A DNA stretch of 64,000 nt from Ascaris suum (GCA_013433145.1 CM024168.1:9742184-9806183); one strand, 5' to 3'; counted from the stretch's first letter, positions 11,581 through 25,600 are shown. A program made the numbers and translations. Notes: a model not told the origin generated them from the letters alone.

Positions 11581-14500
11581 ATGACCTCTATTGGGAGGTC
11601 AAATGTTGTTGATAAGTTTGCCGCAGATATTTTTGCGGAAATATTTGTTCGTTTACAAATAGAAAAACGTTAATGAACAATTATCGGAGCAAAGATAGGA
11701 ATTATTGAAAGTGGCATGCCATCCAGCAGCTTACCATATAACGTAGCGAATAATCCCGGGGCTTACGACAGAGGAGCTTCTTTTAAAGGACGAGGGCACT
11801 CAAAAATCTTAACAGCCCATTGAAACTTGCGTGCATCTTAGTGAGGGAAGACTTCCAAAATAATGCAACTGTTGAGGAAACTGTGAGGCTAATTTCAGCT
11901 TTCCAGTGGCGGTGCGCAAATAGTAAGGTTGAAGCGCGCTGATATTAAGGATTACAAGTGAGGGATTGGAAGGGGATTTTGTTGAGGTGCGCCGTTATAG
12001 CCTTTTCCACCAACAAGTGAGGGAAGGGCCTCGATTTAAGGCGGCATGATGTTGCATATCTTTTTTAAGCGTATGCAAAAGCTGGAATCATGCCATAGAA
12101 CAAATTCTGATGCGACGTTGCAAAGTGATTGGGTTCTTTAACGAAACATTGCCAGCGAAATCAGGTCGAGCATGTCCGGATACTTACCTTGGTGCGTACT
12201 TAAAGGTTTGTTTTTAACAGTTTATTTGTTGAGAGCCAAATGAAGCTACTCCAATGAATTTATATCCTTCCTCACGCCACTTTCGCCGATTATCCTTCCA
12301 GCGGTCTAGATTTGTGTGTTACTTAATCGTGAAACTCCTTTCCTCGGTATTAGCTGTACCAAAGTTCTGTTGGTTGTTTCGAAAACGAGCGTAGAGAGGG
12401 AATACGACAGCAGTGGCCACAGTCGAAGCTTTCCACATGAGAAAACGACTAAAATCATAGTGGCAATTGTTTAATCGGAAGGGGCATGCATGTAATACTT
12501 CATCGTCGGAATTGCTTGTCTTGTTTATAACAGCCTGTTGATTGCCGTTGGCTTATCTCAACTTAGTCGCGCTTGATATGCGCTTGACGATTGGTGCTTT
12601 TTCTTTCATATAGTGAGCTTTTTGATTGCTTATTTGTCACATTTCTTTAGTACAACATGCAGAACTAGCATTCAGCCTCACTTAGCGGTCGCAGCTTGAT
12701 GCGCTGCGACATTTGCGCCTCTTCCTCCTCCCCTTCGCCTTTCCTTGCTCTTTTGTTATTGGGTCGGTTTTACGAAAGTTGAGGAAGAAAGGTATGTGTT
12801 AACGCTCAAATAGTCAAATAGGCCACTTTACCATGGATTGTGAAGACACCCACTTCGCATTTCACTCCACAGTTGCAGTGGTTGGGTGCATCAGCGAGCC
12901 TCATCACTGTGGTGGAAAACGAAAAACTCGATTTTTCGTTTCCTTCATAATTTTTTTAAAGGATGAGGGAATCGTTTGCTTCCTCAAAGTTATATATATT
13001 GAGAACGTTTATCGGGCGTTCTTTCATTGACTTCATTTTCCTTTTTTCAATGCATATTGCAGTGTAATTGTCCCTGAATATTTCACTAAAAGAATTTATA
13101 CAGGCTATTGTGCAGCGATGGTGTTTCAGAAGGTCAGCATTTTGCCGTCGTTGGTCTTTGCATTGCAATGTACGAGAGCGAGGAGCTGCTTAATGGGGCG
13201 GCACACACGTTCGAAGTGCCCTTTACGCGATTCTTTACCTTCAAACTGTCGTCTTCTGGGCGGCGTCGCACATGACGGCATTTATGGTGGGCATTTCTTT
13301 GCCATTTTTAGCTTGCATAGACCTTGCTTGTTAATACTCAATAGACGAACATCCGAGGGAGGGAAAGATTCTCGATTGAGGCTTGTCGTTTTGTCCCATC
13401 CGCGCATAACCAATGATGCCTCGTGCAATTTTTTGTTGTACAATTGTTTATATTTGCCATCGTCGCCTTCTCTTTATCCCACAAAAAGCCGTTATGCACC
13501 ATACATTTGTCATCTTTTACCCACTGTCACTGTGATATATGATTAGCTCCCATGCTTGGCCTGTAATAATTATCAAAGATTTCTTTACTTGCATCATGTT
13601 TATATTCGTGTTTGGTAGTAATATCAATAATTTTGAAGGATGGAGTGGTGAGAGTGAAGACAAGGAGGGAGTACTCAGGTGTGGGTGTATGAACGACGCT
13701 ATTGCTGGCTTCATCTTTTCGAGTGGACTGCTATCACGCTCCGATGTTCACATACAGTCGATAGCAGTCACGTAAGCAATAACCGCTTCACAAATGCGGT
13801 TTAGTGAACAAACCAACACTAAAATATGTGTGCGACTAATTTTGCACTTAATTAAGTTGCTTGGGGAGAGAAGTATAGAAAGTATAGTTATTGCGCTTTT
13901 AAGGAGCAACAGTGCATTGTTGAATATTACACCGAACGTCTTGTGGAATAAGACCTCATATCCACTGTCTCTAGAAGTATGTTAAACGAAACAGCCGACG
14001 GTGTTATTTCGGTTACTCCCAGAAGTTTTGTCTCTCAAAGTCGACGGTCCTTGTCGCTGAGAAAGCAGGATGAATCCCTGCCTGAGCTGATTAAGGCTAT
14101 TCGAGGAACTTGCAGAATTTGCATTTGATATGGGCGAAACCGATAAACAAATTTAAGGGCACAAGTGCTTCTATTTTCATGGTGGGATGCATCACTCTAA
14201 GCTTCTGTTTGAAATTCTTTTGGGCTTCCCTTTCCCATCCTTCCTTCCCAGTTCCAAATTGAGGCTCAGGCTTGGATGTGACCAGTAATTACGTGATGTA
14301 GGTTACGTGCTTTCACTAAACACCCTCACTTAAGGCCACCTAATTTCTGGAAATGAAGTGGGCTAAATGGGTTTCTCGTGTCTCGGGTGTAGCAGTGATC
14401 ATTCTGAAGGCCTTTATCCTCCTCCCAATCCCAGTCATCTTGAAATACACACAGGGAAAAATGTGACTTGTAAGATGTTGTAGGTGGTTATAAGAGTGCT

Positions 14501-17500
14501 TGTTTAAGGGATACTATTGAACAGATGGTGTATTCGTTGTCGCCTGCCGAGAAGAACAAGGATTCATTTTGCTCTATATTTAGCTTACCGCGAGAGGTGA
14601 CTTTGGTTTTGGTTCTTTCTTGCTTTTATAACTGTATGAACTTAAGTATATAAAACCCCGGCGGACTGCACTTCGACGAACTTTTTGCATGAGCGAGTGT
14701 ATTCGTTGTTGAAAGTAGACGCAGTGCTGAACTCCTAACTGGATGCCTGTGACGTTCCTCCAAGCGTCTTTGGGCGTTTTTTGAATTTTTCAAGGAAGTG
14801 CAGGTTTAGTATGTTTGCTTGGCATGCAGAATGTTTTTAATTCATTGCTCCTATAAATGTGATATGGGCATCAAACAATGGGCATTCGGATAATGATAAA
14901 GGGCTTCTGTCATCTTTGCATTTGGGGATCATTTGGAAGGGCCACCGGGAAAACATTCATGGATATGGATCATTTTCACAAATATTTTCATGGTGCTTTA
15001 TTTAAAACTCCTTGCTTTATTCTTACATGAAACTTCTAACGCGACACTGACCTCTCAAAAAAGGGTACGACATGAGATCATTAGCAGTATTTTCCTTGAT
15101 AATTTCTCCCTGAGCTCGCTTGTTACCGTAAGCTGATCCACTGCTAGGAGCACCGCAGTAAATGGCGTTTTTGATTATAGGTTACAGGAAATGATCCACC
15201 CAACCACCGCATTAAGCTGCAGGTCTACACCTTTTCATTTTATTGCTTAATGGGTAGAACTGAAAGCACCGTCGGACATCCATGGCGGTACAAAAAAGGA
15301 AGAGGCTACTCTGCATCCCGACTTAACATATGGAGTTATGGCCAGATTGCTTATAATTGGAAGGGGTCGTATATTGCCGGAAAAAGCAGAGTCAGGGGAA
15401 GACAGTTGCAGTGCAGCAGTCCTACCAACGACAAATAATCTCGAGGAAAATCAGGCCACAGCCACAATATGGCAGCCTTTAAAAAAGTGGACTAAATCAC
15501 ACCATGCAATAATTTCATTGACAGAATCTAGAAGAACATTGGATGTAAGGCGCCGCAGCCTTTGAATGCTTCCCGAATGCGAGTGATAATTGAAGAATAG
15601 TTTGCATTGTTAAAAAGAGCCCTCATTCGGGATTGTAGCGGTAGTCATACAAGGACTATATGACTTTATCTTTTTCGAGATTTGTTGTCTCCGAATTGAG
15701 CTCATGTGAGGGTTTCTTCTTTTATGCCTTGTTTCCGGTTTTAGCTCCTACTTGACCAGACAAGATGCTGTAGCGATGCTGGACAACTTGAGCTAGTGAA
15801 GGGGTTCCGTAATTGTGAAGAGCTTAAAGTTCACTACGGCTCGTTGCGCGGAGCAGAGTGATGGCGGAGGTAATAAGACATTTATCTTCGTTGTTCGTGA
15901 AGGTGATACTGGTTTGTTATTGAAACGAGAATAACTGCTCCAGATTAACACATCCCTAACGATTGGTTGCTGTACTCCCATCGTTGGAGACTGCGCCATT
16001 CAGAAGCCGTAGTTGTAGTATTGCTAGGGGAGCAGTTGCTTGTCGTTGTTTTTACTGCAGAGCTTCCGGAACCTCGCATCTGTCCTCTGTAGGGTGGACC
16101 GTTCTACGAAATAGTGGGCGAAAAAAGCCTACTCGCCTTCTGTAATCTCCAAATTCCTTCATCGTGATACTTAACAAAATGACTTTCTTTCATGGTCGGG
16201 AACATTGCATTTTTTGTATGCCACCAATTTTGACGGGAAATTAATCTCCGCAGACAAGTTTGTTTAAATCTTGAACACTTGGAGAGATTCAAGGCTTCAT
16301 TATTTTGAACACTTCGAACTGCAGGGATTTGGGGTGGCAGTAGTGGAGGTGGCGGAAACAGGGGTCAGCGTCAATGTCATGCTTGCGGAGACAGTGGTGG
16401 GAAGAGGTATTGCACACTTGAGTGGAGAACCGTGCTTAGAGACGGGATAGTGCTGCTCGCATCTCACGGAGGTTGCTTACTTGGATGGCGACTCCGCTAT
16501 CACTCTTAGTTTTGAGCAGAAGAGGCTTCCCACGTGAAGAACGACCGACAATCTGTTCAAGTTTGAGATGTCTGCGGGTATGATCTAGGATAGTTCTGCA
16601 CTTTTCCAGCGAATACTGGCGAGTACTGTCATGACGCCTTTAAGAGAGTCATTATCGAAGGATTTAATCAAGAAGTACTTTTAGGAGGAAATCAAATGTG
16701 TGATACTGATTGGACGAGAATCTCCTTCACAACAGCTCGAGAAACAATTGTGCAACTGGCTGCTGAACTTGCAGCCGCAAGGACCCGACATCGCCCTGTG
16801 CGGTGGGGCACTGAGCTTCGTCCGAGAGGAACATGTGATCGAACAAGATGACGTCACTCCAGTCATTCGAAGGTTAATTGAAAAGTCTTTCTCTTAGTTG
16901 TTGCACCTGCTCATTTTCGTTTGTTATATTTGTGGTGATGCGCCATATTACGCATCGCTGAAGCAGTACAAGTCAACGTACAATGGAACTAGTGGGATTG
17001 AGTCGTGCGTGTTCTATCAGACAAGGACTATCGTCAGCTCGGGGTTCTGCTTTCCTTTGCTGTAAATCATGATGGATTTCTTGCTGACGGTTTTGCTAAA
17101 GAAGGCTTCGTTTATTGATATCAGCTTTGAAATTGCAGGCGTTTTTGGAAAGAAGAGCGTTACAAGTTCGTTCACATGGTGGGTCTCTTATTTGGCGGCT
17201 CCGGTGTGCGAGCGTCTTCCTTTGTTATTCCTCCACATATTCGGAAAGAAGAACTCATTAAGGAATGTCTTCTGGAATGGAAGGTTTGCGCACTCAGTAT
17301 TATCACTCATTTATCAATTCCTGCAATTGCAGCGAATCAAATATGCTACTTCCAGCATTGTAACGCTCTGAAGCATTTCACCGTTTGCATCACAACGGTT
17401 TAGCTGTGTGCTTCAGACTTTTGCAGACTTTTCTGTAGTCGGATGTTCAGAAATGCAGCAAAGATGCCGCAAGTAGTTACTGAAGTTCGTGAAGTTCAAA

Positions 17501-18166
17501 TGTTCTTATGATTGCGGCTATGAGTTTTTAGGAAAGAATATCGTCAATGAAATTAGTGAGTGGTGCAATTTTTATTAAAGGTGGGATATATTTAAGAACT
17601 CGGTGATCGACACCTGGCCTTGCACTTCAAACCGCATCGCTTTTCTGTTCAGCTGTTGTGGAAGGCAGACGCATGTCAACGAGGCTTATGTGTTCAGGTA
17701 ATATTATGTGCTTTATTAGTTGCATGTAGTTTGAAGTCGCATGAAGCTAGAGTGTCATACAAAGACGGCTCGAAGTAGAATCCTGCGGTTTACTTAGCTG
17801 TGCAATGTGTTCGGTCTGGGAGTCGATCTCCATTGTATGGTGATGATCGAGGGCGTTCAGTTTGTCGAGTATTCAGTTTCACCGAATTAATTCTGCACTC
17901 ATTTCCCAATCATGCGGCATTAACAACAATTGCTCCTCACTAACCACACATATTATTTAGTTCACAGCAAAAGTCCAGCCCATTCACTCTGTGTTGCCGC
18001 CCTAATCCTGTATTTTCGGTTATCTCCATTCATCATTTAACAGAGAATTCATCCGCTCAGGGTGTTGATTCCTGGCATACCCACTCTCCCTCGACATTGG
18101 AATGCTGGAGATATAATTTGGTGCTGGTCAAGTGTGGATATCGCCTCTCTGTGCAATTTAGGATGA
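11581..18166 (+). CDS. FBXO22: FBXO22-like protein: F-box plus FIST domains
   Basis: Substrate receptor of an SCF (SKP1-CUL1) ubiquitin ligase, with an F-box followed by a FIST-type domain. Exons: 11581-11668, 11907-11922 (16 nt), 12070-12205, 13130-13286, 13995 to about 14046, 14509-14596, 15181 to about 15222, 16685-16872, 17139-17283, 17597-17697, 18046-18163, stop TGA 18164-18166. This gives about 377 residues with consistent phase; human FBXO22 has 403. The F-box reads NVVDKFAADIFAEIFVRL (residues 8-25), then LAVRKYVCKSW across two junctions. Later signatures are KKVSILPSLVFAL, LPSNCRLLGGVAHDG, EEIKCVILIGRES, IALCGGALS, HMVGLLFGGSGVRAS, SNRIAFLFSCCGR, NEAYVFR and NAGDIIW, in the same order as in FBXO22. 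Exon ends near 14046 and 15222 are uncertain; the frame stays open past both. Several acceptors end in AAG, TAG or GAG. The C-terminus is shorter than in human. Confidence 0.78.
11907..11922 (+). CDS. FBXO22: 16-nt micro-exon of the FBXO22-like gene
   Basis: Enters in phase 1 and leaves in phase 2, adding Leu-Ala-Val-Arg-Lys-Tyr across the junctions. It sits between acceptor TTTCCAG and donor ATA|GTAAGG. Without it the F-box helix IFVRLQIEK does not join in frame to VCKSW in the exon at 12070; with it the F-box core has its normal length. Sequence and phase support it; transcript data would settle it. Confidence 0.7.
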
Positions 18167-21100
18167 CCGCTAATATATAGCCAGACGCCGAAAGAAGGAA
18201 TCACACGACGAGTTTCTAGTGAAGCGGCGTGATTGGTGATGATTTGATAGCTTAGAATGATGGTTTGTGTTTAGATGTGTGTTCCCGGATATTCCAATAT
18301 GCGGGCTGAGGACGTATGGTGAGTATGGAATGAACGTGCCGGCGCAGCCGCTAAAGGGGCTAAACGGAAGCGACAGCAGGAAGAGGCCGCACGTTGGGAT
18401 TGACGATGAGGGGGAGCCCTGCTAACGTTTAATGCAGTCTACGCTATCATTTCGATCGATTAACTGTCGACTGCACATATTCGATGAGTGAACGACCCAC
18501 TTGAGAAAGCGAAATTGATATGTTGTCGATAAAACGGAAAAAAGTAGAACACTGTGATAGGTTGGAGGCCTCTGAGCTGGGAACCAGTGGGAGCGGTGAG
18601 AACAACGAAGTCGGTGCGGTAGAGGGCAAGGGATCGAGTGGCCGAACAGGTTTTGTTCTAGAATTCAGTATAAAACAGTTTGGGGATGAAGTATGTTCCC
18701 ATGGGTAAATGAGTGTTAAAAGCAGCGGCTGACGTGCTTATCACTTTGTCTCATTGCAAGTGTTTTCAGGGAATGTGCGACGGAGCTACTAACTGTCAAA
18801 CTGTGTGCATAATTGTCGTATAAAAACAAATTCGTACCATTGTTCGTCACTTATCATTCGACACATTGTTGCAAAAGGGCACAAGCTCAGTGTCGCAAGT
18901 ATAACTGGACTAGTACTAGAAGTGAAGTAGTTTTCGTAATGGGGGGAGGGTCAACGAGACGGCAGCTGCATCTTCGATTTTGGATGCTGTTTCCTCTCTG
19001 GATGAATATAGAGTAAATCACTTCGCGACACATTCATTTTCTTTTGTCATAATGCCCTAAACAGCAGTCCATATTGGAATGTAGACAATGCAACCCCGGC
19101 ACAAAACTGCTTCTTTCTTGACTGCGATGTTCCTGAGGACGTGGCGATGTTCTCGTAGTTCCATACATGTCAGTAAACAGTCAGTGGGAATTGGGTTCAA
19201 GACGACGCGGCCGTCTGAACGAGTGCACGGCTTTGCCTTACCTTCTATAGCTCGAGTTAATTTGAGGAGTATTTGCGGCAGTACGATGATTCGACAAAAT
19301 TGTGCAATAAAGGATTCCCATCCTGTATAAACTGGCGTCGTTAGAATGGGCGAAACGTCCAGTATTTCGGAGAGACTCGCACTCCGCCTCGGCTTTTCGT
19401 CGCGAATTTCAAACTCCAATAAGCTCTTCACCTCACTACCTTTAGTTGTTTCATTCATATCACTAGCCGAGTATCCCGCTCCCCTTACAGACTATTCCTG
19501 CATATGCACAATGATCGTCTTAATATTACTTCACTGGACATACCAAAATGTTTCTCCCGCTTCATTACATGCATGTCTATTGCATTTCTTCCGCTTCTTG
19601 CATCACCTGGTAACTGTTCTTCAACCGTTTGCTGACTTGCCAGTGCTTTCTGGAAATCCATTACATCTACCTGGTTTACCCGAAAACAGCGAGCTATAAC
19701 TGAGCTGAATCTAGATCAAATCCTGTCCTTACCCCGGTCCTGCTCATGGCCGGCGAAGATACCAGTGTCGCATCTAACTCACAACTCGTGAAGAGTCAAG
19801 TCCGGCGTCCGTCCAAACCAGGTAGAAAGTACGGCAACCTGAAGTGGGTCAGATCCAGCCCAAACCGGTCGATTATCACCAACAAGCTGACAATGAGGGA
19901 TACTATTGTTCAAAACCCGGTCTGCGAACTACGAACGAATACAGACAATTCGGTGCGGTGTAACGCTATACTGTGAGTGATCATGCGATACCGTTATCGC
20001 TAGGAGGATGTGACGAGTACTGGGCAGGATGCGGGCGTTGTGGTTAGAGAGCATGCTAATTAGGTCGAGTCTGTGAGCAAATGTGTTAAAATGTGAGTAA
20101 GCAACGGAGGGCGACGGTATTCTGGAGGTGTCCGCATTGTCGACGTTGTGAAGCAAGGTGGCCTCAGAATCTGTCAGAACACGAAGTTTTTTGGCTTTAT
20201 ATTTCCACTCAGAGCATGCTGAGATGGGGATTCTACCAGATTCTGCAGTCACTCCTCATCAGATTCCACATTAGCTAGGCATCTGCAGTATCCTTTTGGC
20301 TGCAGGGGTCGTGGTTCGTTGTTGCTTCATACCGTACTTGCCAAGCTGTTCGTTCTTTGCCGAGGAGTGCAGGGTGCAAAGGCTAAGTGTTGCTAACTGC
20401 AGTGACAGGTTGCTTCACTAGATTTGTGTGCTGTCATCGTTATGTTTTGTGAGTGCATCGAAGTGTTATCAACAACGCCTCGCTTTGTCACAGGATTTTA
20501 TTGATTGGAAATTATGGAAACTATGAAGTAAACCGCTTTCAATTAGAACAACTTTATTTCGCGCTCTCTTGGCCGCAAGAGGCTGCTTGCTGTGTGACAC
20601 TGCTATGTGACAGTGGAAACCTCAGTGTCCTTCCAGGTCATTGCTGTTTCCGATGGGAGGGTATGAAGTTGCTAAAGGTGGGTAACTGCTTGAAGTTGTC
20701 TCAGTCTGGGTAATAGAGGTAATATGTGTGCGTTCAACGAATCGTCTGTGGAAGTGCCAAAGCAACCTTAACAACGAAATGATAAAGAAATAGAACGATT
20801 CGAGAATAAAATAGAAAGAATAGGCACCTGTGCGTGGGAGTAACAATTTATTGACGATTTAGAAGTAGGTAACAACCGAACATTTATAAGAGACCAGACT
20901 GTGAGGGAAGATCATTAATTTAGGTTATGGCCTAACAGGTCGGTATTTCAGATCTGCGTCACTCTTCCGGGCAGTGCGTTCCATGCACCCATTCACGCGA
21001 ATAAGTTGCAAAAAATATCGCCTTAAGCGCGATGCAAACTGCATCAATAGGAATATGCTGTCAGAAGCTCTGAGTGAGCACCGCCAGGCTAATTTTTTTG

Positions 21101-22650
21101 TATGAGTATACAAAAGCATTCGTTAGTACCAGTCGTCAAAGCTTTTGCATAGGTTTAAACCTTGCGGCATCAAAGGAAATGTGTTCCACTCGAATAAATC
21201 CTTCCTACCACACCATCCGTTCCTGAGCGAAATTGGGATTTCCGTCTGAACCATTAACCGATACATATGAGAGCATTAACTGCATGCGTTAATGATATGA
21301 TAACGATAAGTATGACTTCGATGCATTTCACTGAGGTCTTCAGACTTATAATCTGTGCTGTAAAGCATGATAAGTGGTGATCAATATCACTTATTGTACG
21401 TCCATTGTGATTATGCTCGACCCTTTTATCCATCAACCACCGCGTTATTGTTTGTGGGCGTTGGCAGTGTCGACCGTGCCATTCACCAAAGCCCTATTCA
21501 GCATTACGAGGAGTCTTTACAACTTACTGTCGCCCGATTTTGCGGTATTGTTCTCGCGAGTGCTCCCTTACTCGAATTACGTTAAAGAACCGGTTTCCAG
21601 AATAATAAGTTTCAGTTCCAAAGCGATTCTTCTAAGCGGTTGTTGCTTAGTTAGTTTACGTGGATGCAGTATGCGTTTACGTAGCTGAGGTGTTATTGCA
21701 AATCCACGGGCGGTGTCCGTAATGCTCCCATCAAAAACGCTTCCGATCCCTCCTCGGGTGTTGCCAACACAAAAACTCACAACCGTCAGCTGAGTAACGT
21801 TACGAAGTGCGAAATACGCCTCCAAGCACTTTCCTCCCGCTTCACATCTATTCGCAAGCTGACCGGTATCTTTCATGTTTTCTGTTTAGAGCACTGTTTT
21901 TTCTTTTTCAGACATGTAGACGTAAAGTGGAACTAAGTCCTTCTGAAGTGAAAGAATCGGGGATTAAAGTTTTGAATCTTTGCTGGTTGAGGGATGGAAC
22001 AGATTAAAAATGATCTGCGAAAAGTTGAGTGTTTTGGTTATGGGGGTGAGGAAGGACGTCGATGTAACATTCTTTGTTGGAACAACAGTGGGTTCTCCGG
22101 TTGTCACTGTAGAATCTTTTGAATGCACCCTTTATTATTTAAAAGCGTCTCCATACCTGTGGAGTCAACCACCTTTCACCCCTGTCATAGTCTCACCGTT
22201 GCTGTGCAGTTCCACTCCCTAGCACTTTGTCCACGGCAACTGATATCTCTATGTCCACGCTATATCTTGCGCCAGTGTCTTTTTATGTATGCACGGAAAG
22301 GACGTGCTCGTAGCTTGGACCAAAACTTGCTCAGAGGGTTGCAGGCTGCGTTGAAGACGCACTTCGACTTTGTTTTTGATTGCTCATACCTCGAGTACCC
22401 CTTATAACCCATCCCGTGGTCAGTGCAGGAAGACTAGGGGTTCCAACCTGGATGCAGCCGAGATCTGATATGCAGTGTGTGTAGCACTCTCGTAGGGAAG
22501 TTGTTAATATTAAAGAAGTGATTTCCAGATGCAGTCCACTCGGAAGTGCTCTCATTATAGCGCGCGTTTATTCGTGTGAACGATCATTCGTAAGTGCAGG
22601 TTTTTATGGCATCGTATGGCTGTAATCTCTGTGGCATTAGTATGTTATTC
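18167..22650. other. Long spacer before TOR; unassigned open pieces
   Basis: This should contain the F-box gene 3' UTR and the TOR promoter or outron. I identify no gene. Exon-like + pieces with start codons and fair donors occur at 18275-18317 (ends ATG|GTGAGT), 18520-18646 (Lys/Glu/Gly-rich, starts MLSIKRKKVEH) and 19746-19971 (starts MAGEDTSVASN, ends CT|GTGAGT), but I could not chain them or name a family. On the - strand open frames lie at 19057-19458 and 21577-21876 with no recognised homology. Either an unknown gene lies here or these are chance frames. Confidence 0.35.
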
Positions 22651-22681
22651 CAGAAATTGCCGGATATGAACTGAAGACGTA
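22640..22681 (+). other. Probable spliced-leader acceptor and TOR 5' leader
   Basis: A pyrimidine-rich TTATTCCAG ends at 22653, with 28 nt between it and the TOR ATG at 22682. No upstream exon of TOR is needed to match the family N-terminus, so this is best read as a trans-splice acceptor. Inference from position and consensus only. Confidence 0.5.
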
Positions 22682-25600
22682 ATGGACGGATCGAAAAACG
22701 AAACGCCGGCGAACCGAACAGCTAGCGAATACCTGGCAAAGTTGAGAAAGAAGGGCAATGACGAGGGTCGTATCAGGGTGGCACGACAACTTTACGAGTG
22801 AGTAACTGCATTAGATTTCGCTGACCTCCTGCGACCATTTTTTTCAAAAGCACAACCGTTTTTATGTTAGGGGTGGATGTGAAGGCCAGTTTCAAATTCG
22901 AGTTGCTGTGTCTTCATGCTCAGTACTTCTTTATTTGGGTTCCGAAGATTCTCGACGTTCAAAGTGGTGTGGGATGGGAGCTGCAAATTACTCGATTTTT
23001 CTATTAGTGAGGCTACTTGCTTCTCACCACATGATTTATTTGTTTTGTTTTACTTTTTATTTTTTTGCATTCAGGCGTTTTTTTAAATCTGCGGGCACAA
23101 TTTGCCACTGTGAAATATTAAGCAAATATCCGAACAAGACTACGTGGGCCTCTTCAAAAATAGAATATCTCTGCCGAGTGATGGATGGTTCCGAGTGTTC
23201 CTTCATCACGACCCTTGCGAACGGTGTTCATACAGCATTTTATGGGTTGAAAGACGATTTGCTGAGGAGTGCTGAATTTGGTCGGAATTATTTACGGAAG
23301 AACACCGCTTCAACAATAAAAACGCATCACAATGAGGCGATAGGTGCGTAGCAGGACATTCCTAACATATTTCAGCATGATATTCGATAATAAAGGTAAT
23401 ATAAATGTCAGGCATATTTTCTTTGCTGCATCAGGCTAAGAGAGATGTGCTCCTCCGCTGCCTTATCTTTTCATGTACACTGCTGATGTCTACCTGCATA
23501 TCGCAGTATCACATGAATTGTAGTTTGAGTTTTTGAGCATGACGTATCGGGAGGGGACTGTCACTAAGAAGTTGTCTATCGAATTGTTGCGGTGACCACC
23601 ATCATCGCCTTATCAATTTTAGGGAGCGTTTTAAATGGAACATTCAGCACTGCCCTAAACAAAACAGCCATAATATTGTGAGCGAATTCATAAAACAGCT
23701 TTCGAGTGGAGTATTACGCCATGACCTGTAGAGGTTTTAGGGGGAACCTCCTTCCTTGCCGTTGGTTAAATAACCGCAGTAACAGGTAGCGACGGTGGAA
23801 CGTTGTGGCGCCTTATTCGCTCAGTTCTTTGCTTTTCTGTTGTTTTATTCCTCTCACTGCTGTTTGTTCGTTCTTCTGTTGCCAAAGAAGACGTTTTGCA
23901 GCTTTATCAACAGCGATCTGAGAGATAACAGCCCCCAATATGTGAACGAATTTATCGCAACATTCGATGCAAAAGTCGATCAGGTAAATTATTGGGGTTT
24001 GTGCTGAAAAGCGACCCGCCTTCTCACTGCATCACTGAATATCATTAAAGACTGAAAGTTTAAGTTCTTTCAAGTGTAATAAGAATGCTTGAGTTCACAG
24101 TGGGAGGGTGTTAGATATTGTTTTAGTCATTAAACTCACGCGCTAATTAATATGAGTCTTTGCTGCTCTTTCTTAAAATGCAAAATTTTTTCAGTCGCAT
24201 CGTTTTCCTCTTTCCGCCTTCCGAGATCATCACCGCCATCCGGCAGTATTTTATAATTACGATGATTTGTAATAGTAGTTAAGAGTAGCTGATGTTTGGT
24301 GAACGGGAGAAGGGCGGAAGTGCTCGTATTACATCTTCCAAAATTGTTAAAATCGAGAAGCCTACTTTGTGGGTGTTCACTTTAAGTCGTTTATCGGTTG
24401 GGAATTAGCGAATGCCTCTAAAGTATTCAGTGAAACAATTTTTTGAGGGGCTTGATGCCTGCTACTGATTTATTACCCACTCATCAGTCTTCCAAATATT
24501 GATTCCATTCATATCACTGAAGGGACTTTGCTGTGTCGCTGTGGTGCTGCGCATTTTACAGCGATGAGTGTGTCATTACAGTCCAGTCGAGATATTTCTT
24601 TCACCTCGTTTGTTTATATAATAGCCGCCTTACAGTGCATCACAATGAGGCGATCTATAGGAGCAGCCAGCGTAGATGCCGCAATGTGCGGTTCCCTTTT
24701 CACTCTGCCGTGTGCACACAACAACACTGAGAGCGAAGCATGTGGAAATGCAACAGCAACAAACTCGAACATATTGCAACTTACTCCAAAAAATTCTGTG
24801 AATAGGATTGCGCATCGAGCTCCTTGAGCAACCCAACAGCAGGTTCTAGGTAAGGCCCACGTGACCGTCAAGTCATTTGGGATAGGACTATATAGCGTGG
24901 CTGAAGGATAGCACAACGGCACTCGTGCTAGCAAAAAGCCAGCTCATTAGATTGTGTTGCTAAATGGGTTTGGAGGATGGCCCAAGAATCGGTAACCACC
25001 AGTCGCATTTCAATGCAGTCGTTTGCACGGCGTGTTTTAGCGAGCGGGCTGAACGGCACGAACAGAGAGATGAAGAGGGCTTTTATTTCTTTAGGAAAGG
25101 AATAAAACTCTTTTTTCCTCTGCTCCACTTCCGCGAGTGCGAAAAGACGTGAAATTGATGCTTTTGGTCATTTTTATGCAACAAGTGTGTTCGAAATATG
25201 TAAAGAAAATGCGCTGAAATTCTTCATCGCTGCCGGCCACTGATGATCCGCTATGCAAGTCCATCACTCCATCCTCGAAGATTCATCCGAAGGGAAAGGT
25301 GGATAGGTCGCAAATTTGAGTTTTGAGAGAAGATAATATCTCTTGAATAATTGTGCTTTCAGAGTGCAATATACGAATTGATCTCGAGCTCGGATAACGA
25401 TGAAAAGAAAGCAGGCATATTGCTGATTGGTACGCTTAAATGTTCTTCTAAATTGTTGTCAAATGGATGTGCAGAATGTGCAGGTGCTTTATCAGTAGCA
25501 CATTTCAGTTGGCTTCGTGGTTGTTGTTATCGGACAAATGTTTAGGGAACTGTGGAAGAGTTTTCGTAGGTGGTGGCCATAAGGCGTTTTTCCAGCGAGA

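Noticed and set aside
13101..13265. Attractive + frame reading GQHFAVVGLCIAMYESEELL
   Set aside because: It looks coding, but the overlapping frame from 13130 (KKVSILPSLVFAL, LPSNCRLLGG) matches FBXO22 in order and joins in phase, so this frame is a shadow. It is a warning that open frames of this size mean little here.
15258..15544. 95-codon open + frame ending at GTAAGG
   Set aside because: No homology to FBXO22 and its entry phase does not fit the preceding exon. The overlapping frame from 15181 (HRIKLQVYTF) fits the FIST region instead.
16327..16500. Gly-rich open frames with CHACGDSGGKRYC, zinc-finger-like
   Set aside because: Two frames are open at once over a GGT/GTG-rich repeat-like stretch. 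Neither fits the phase of the flanking F-box gene exons or a known finger.
19057..19458. 133-codon open frame on the - strand
   Set aside because: No recognised family; considered as a retroelement fragment but no reverse transcriptase or transposase motif is visible.
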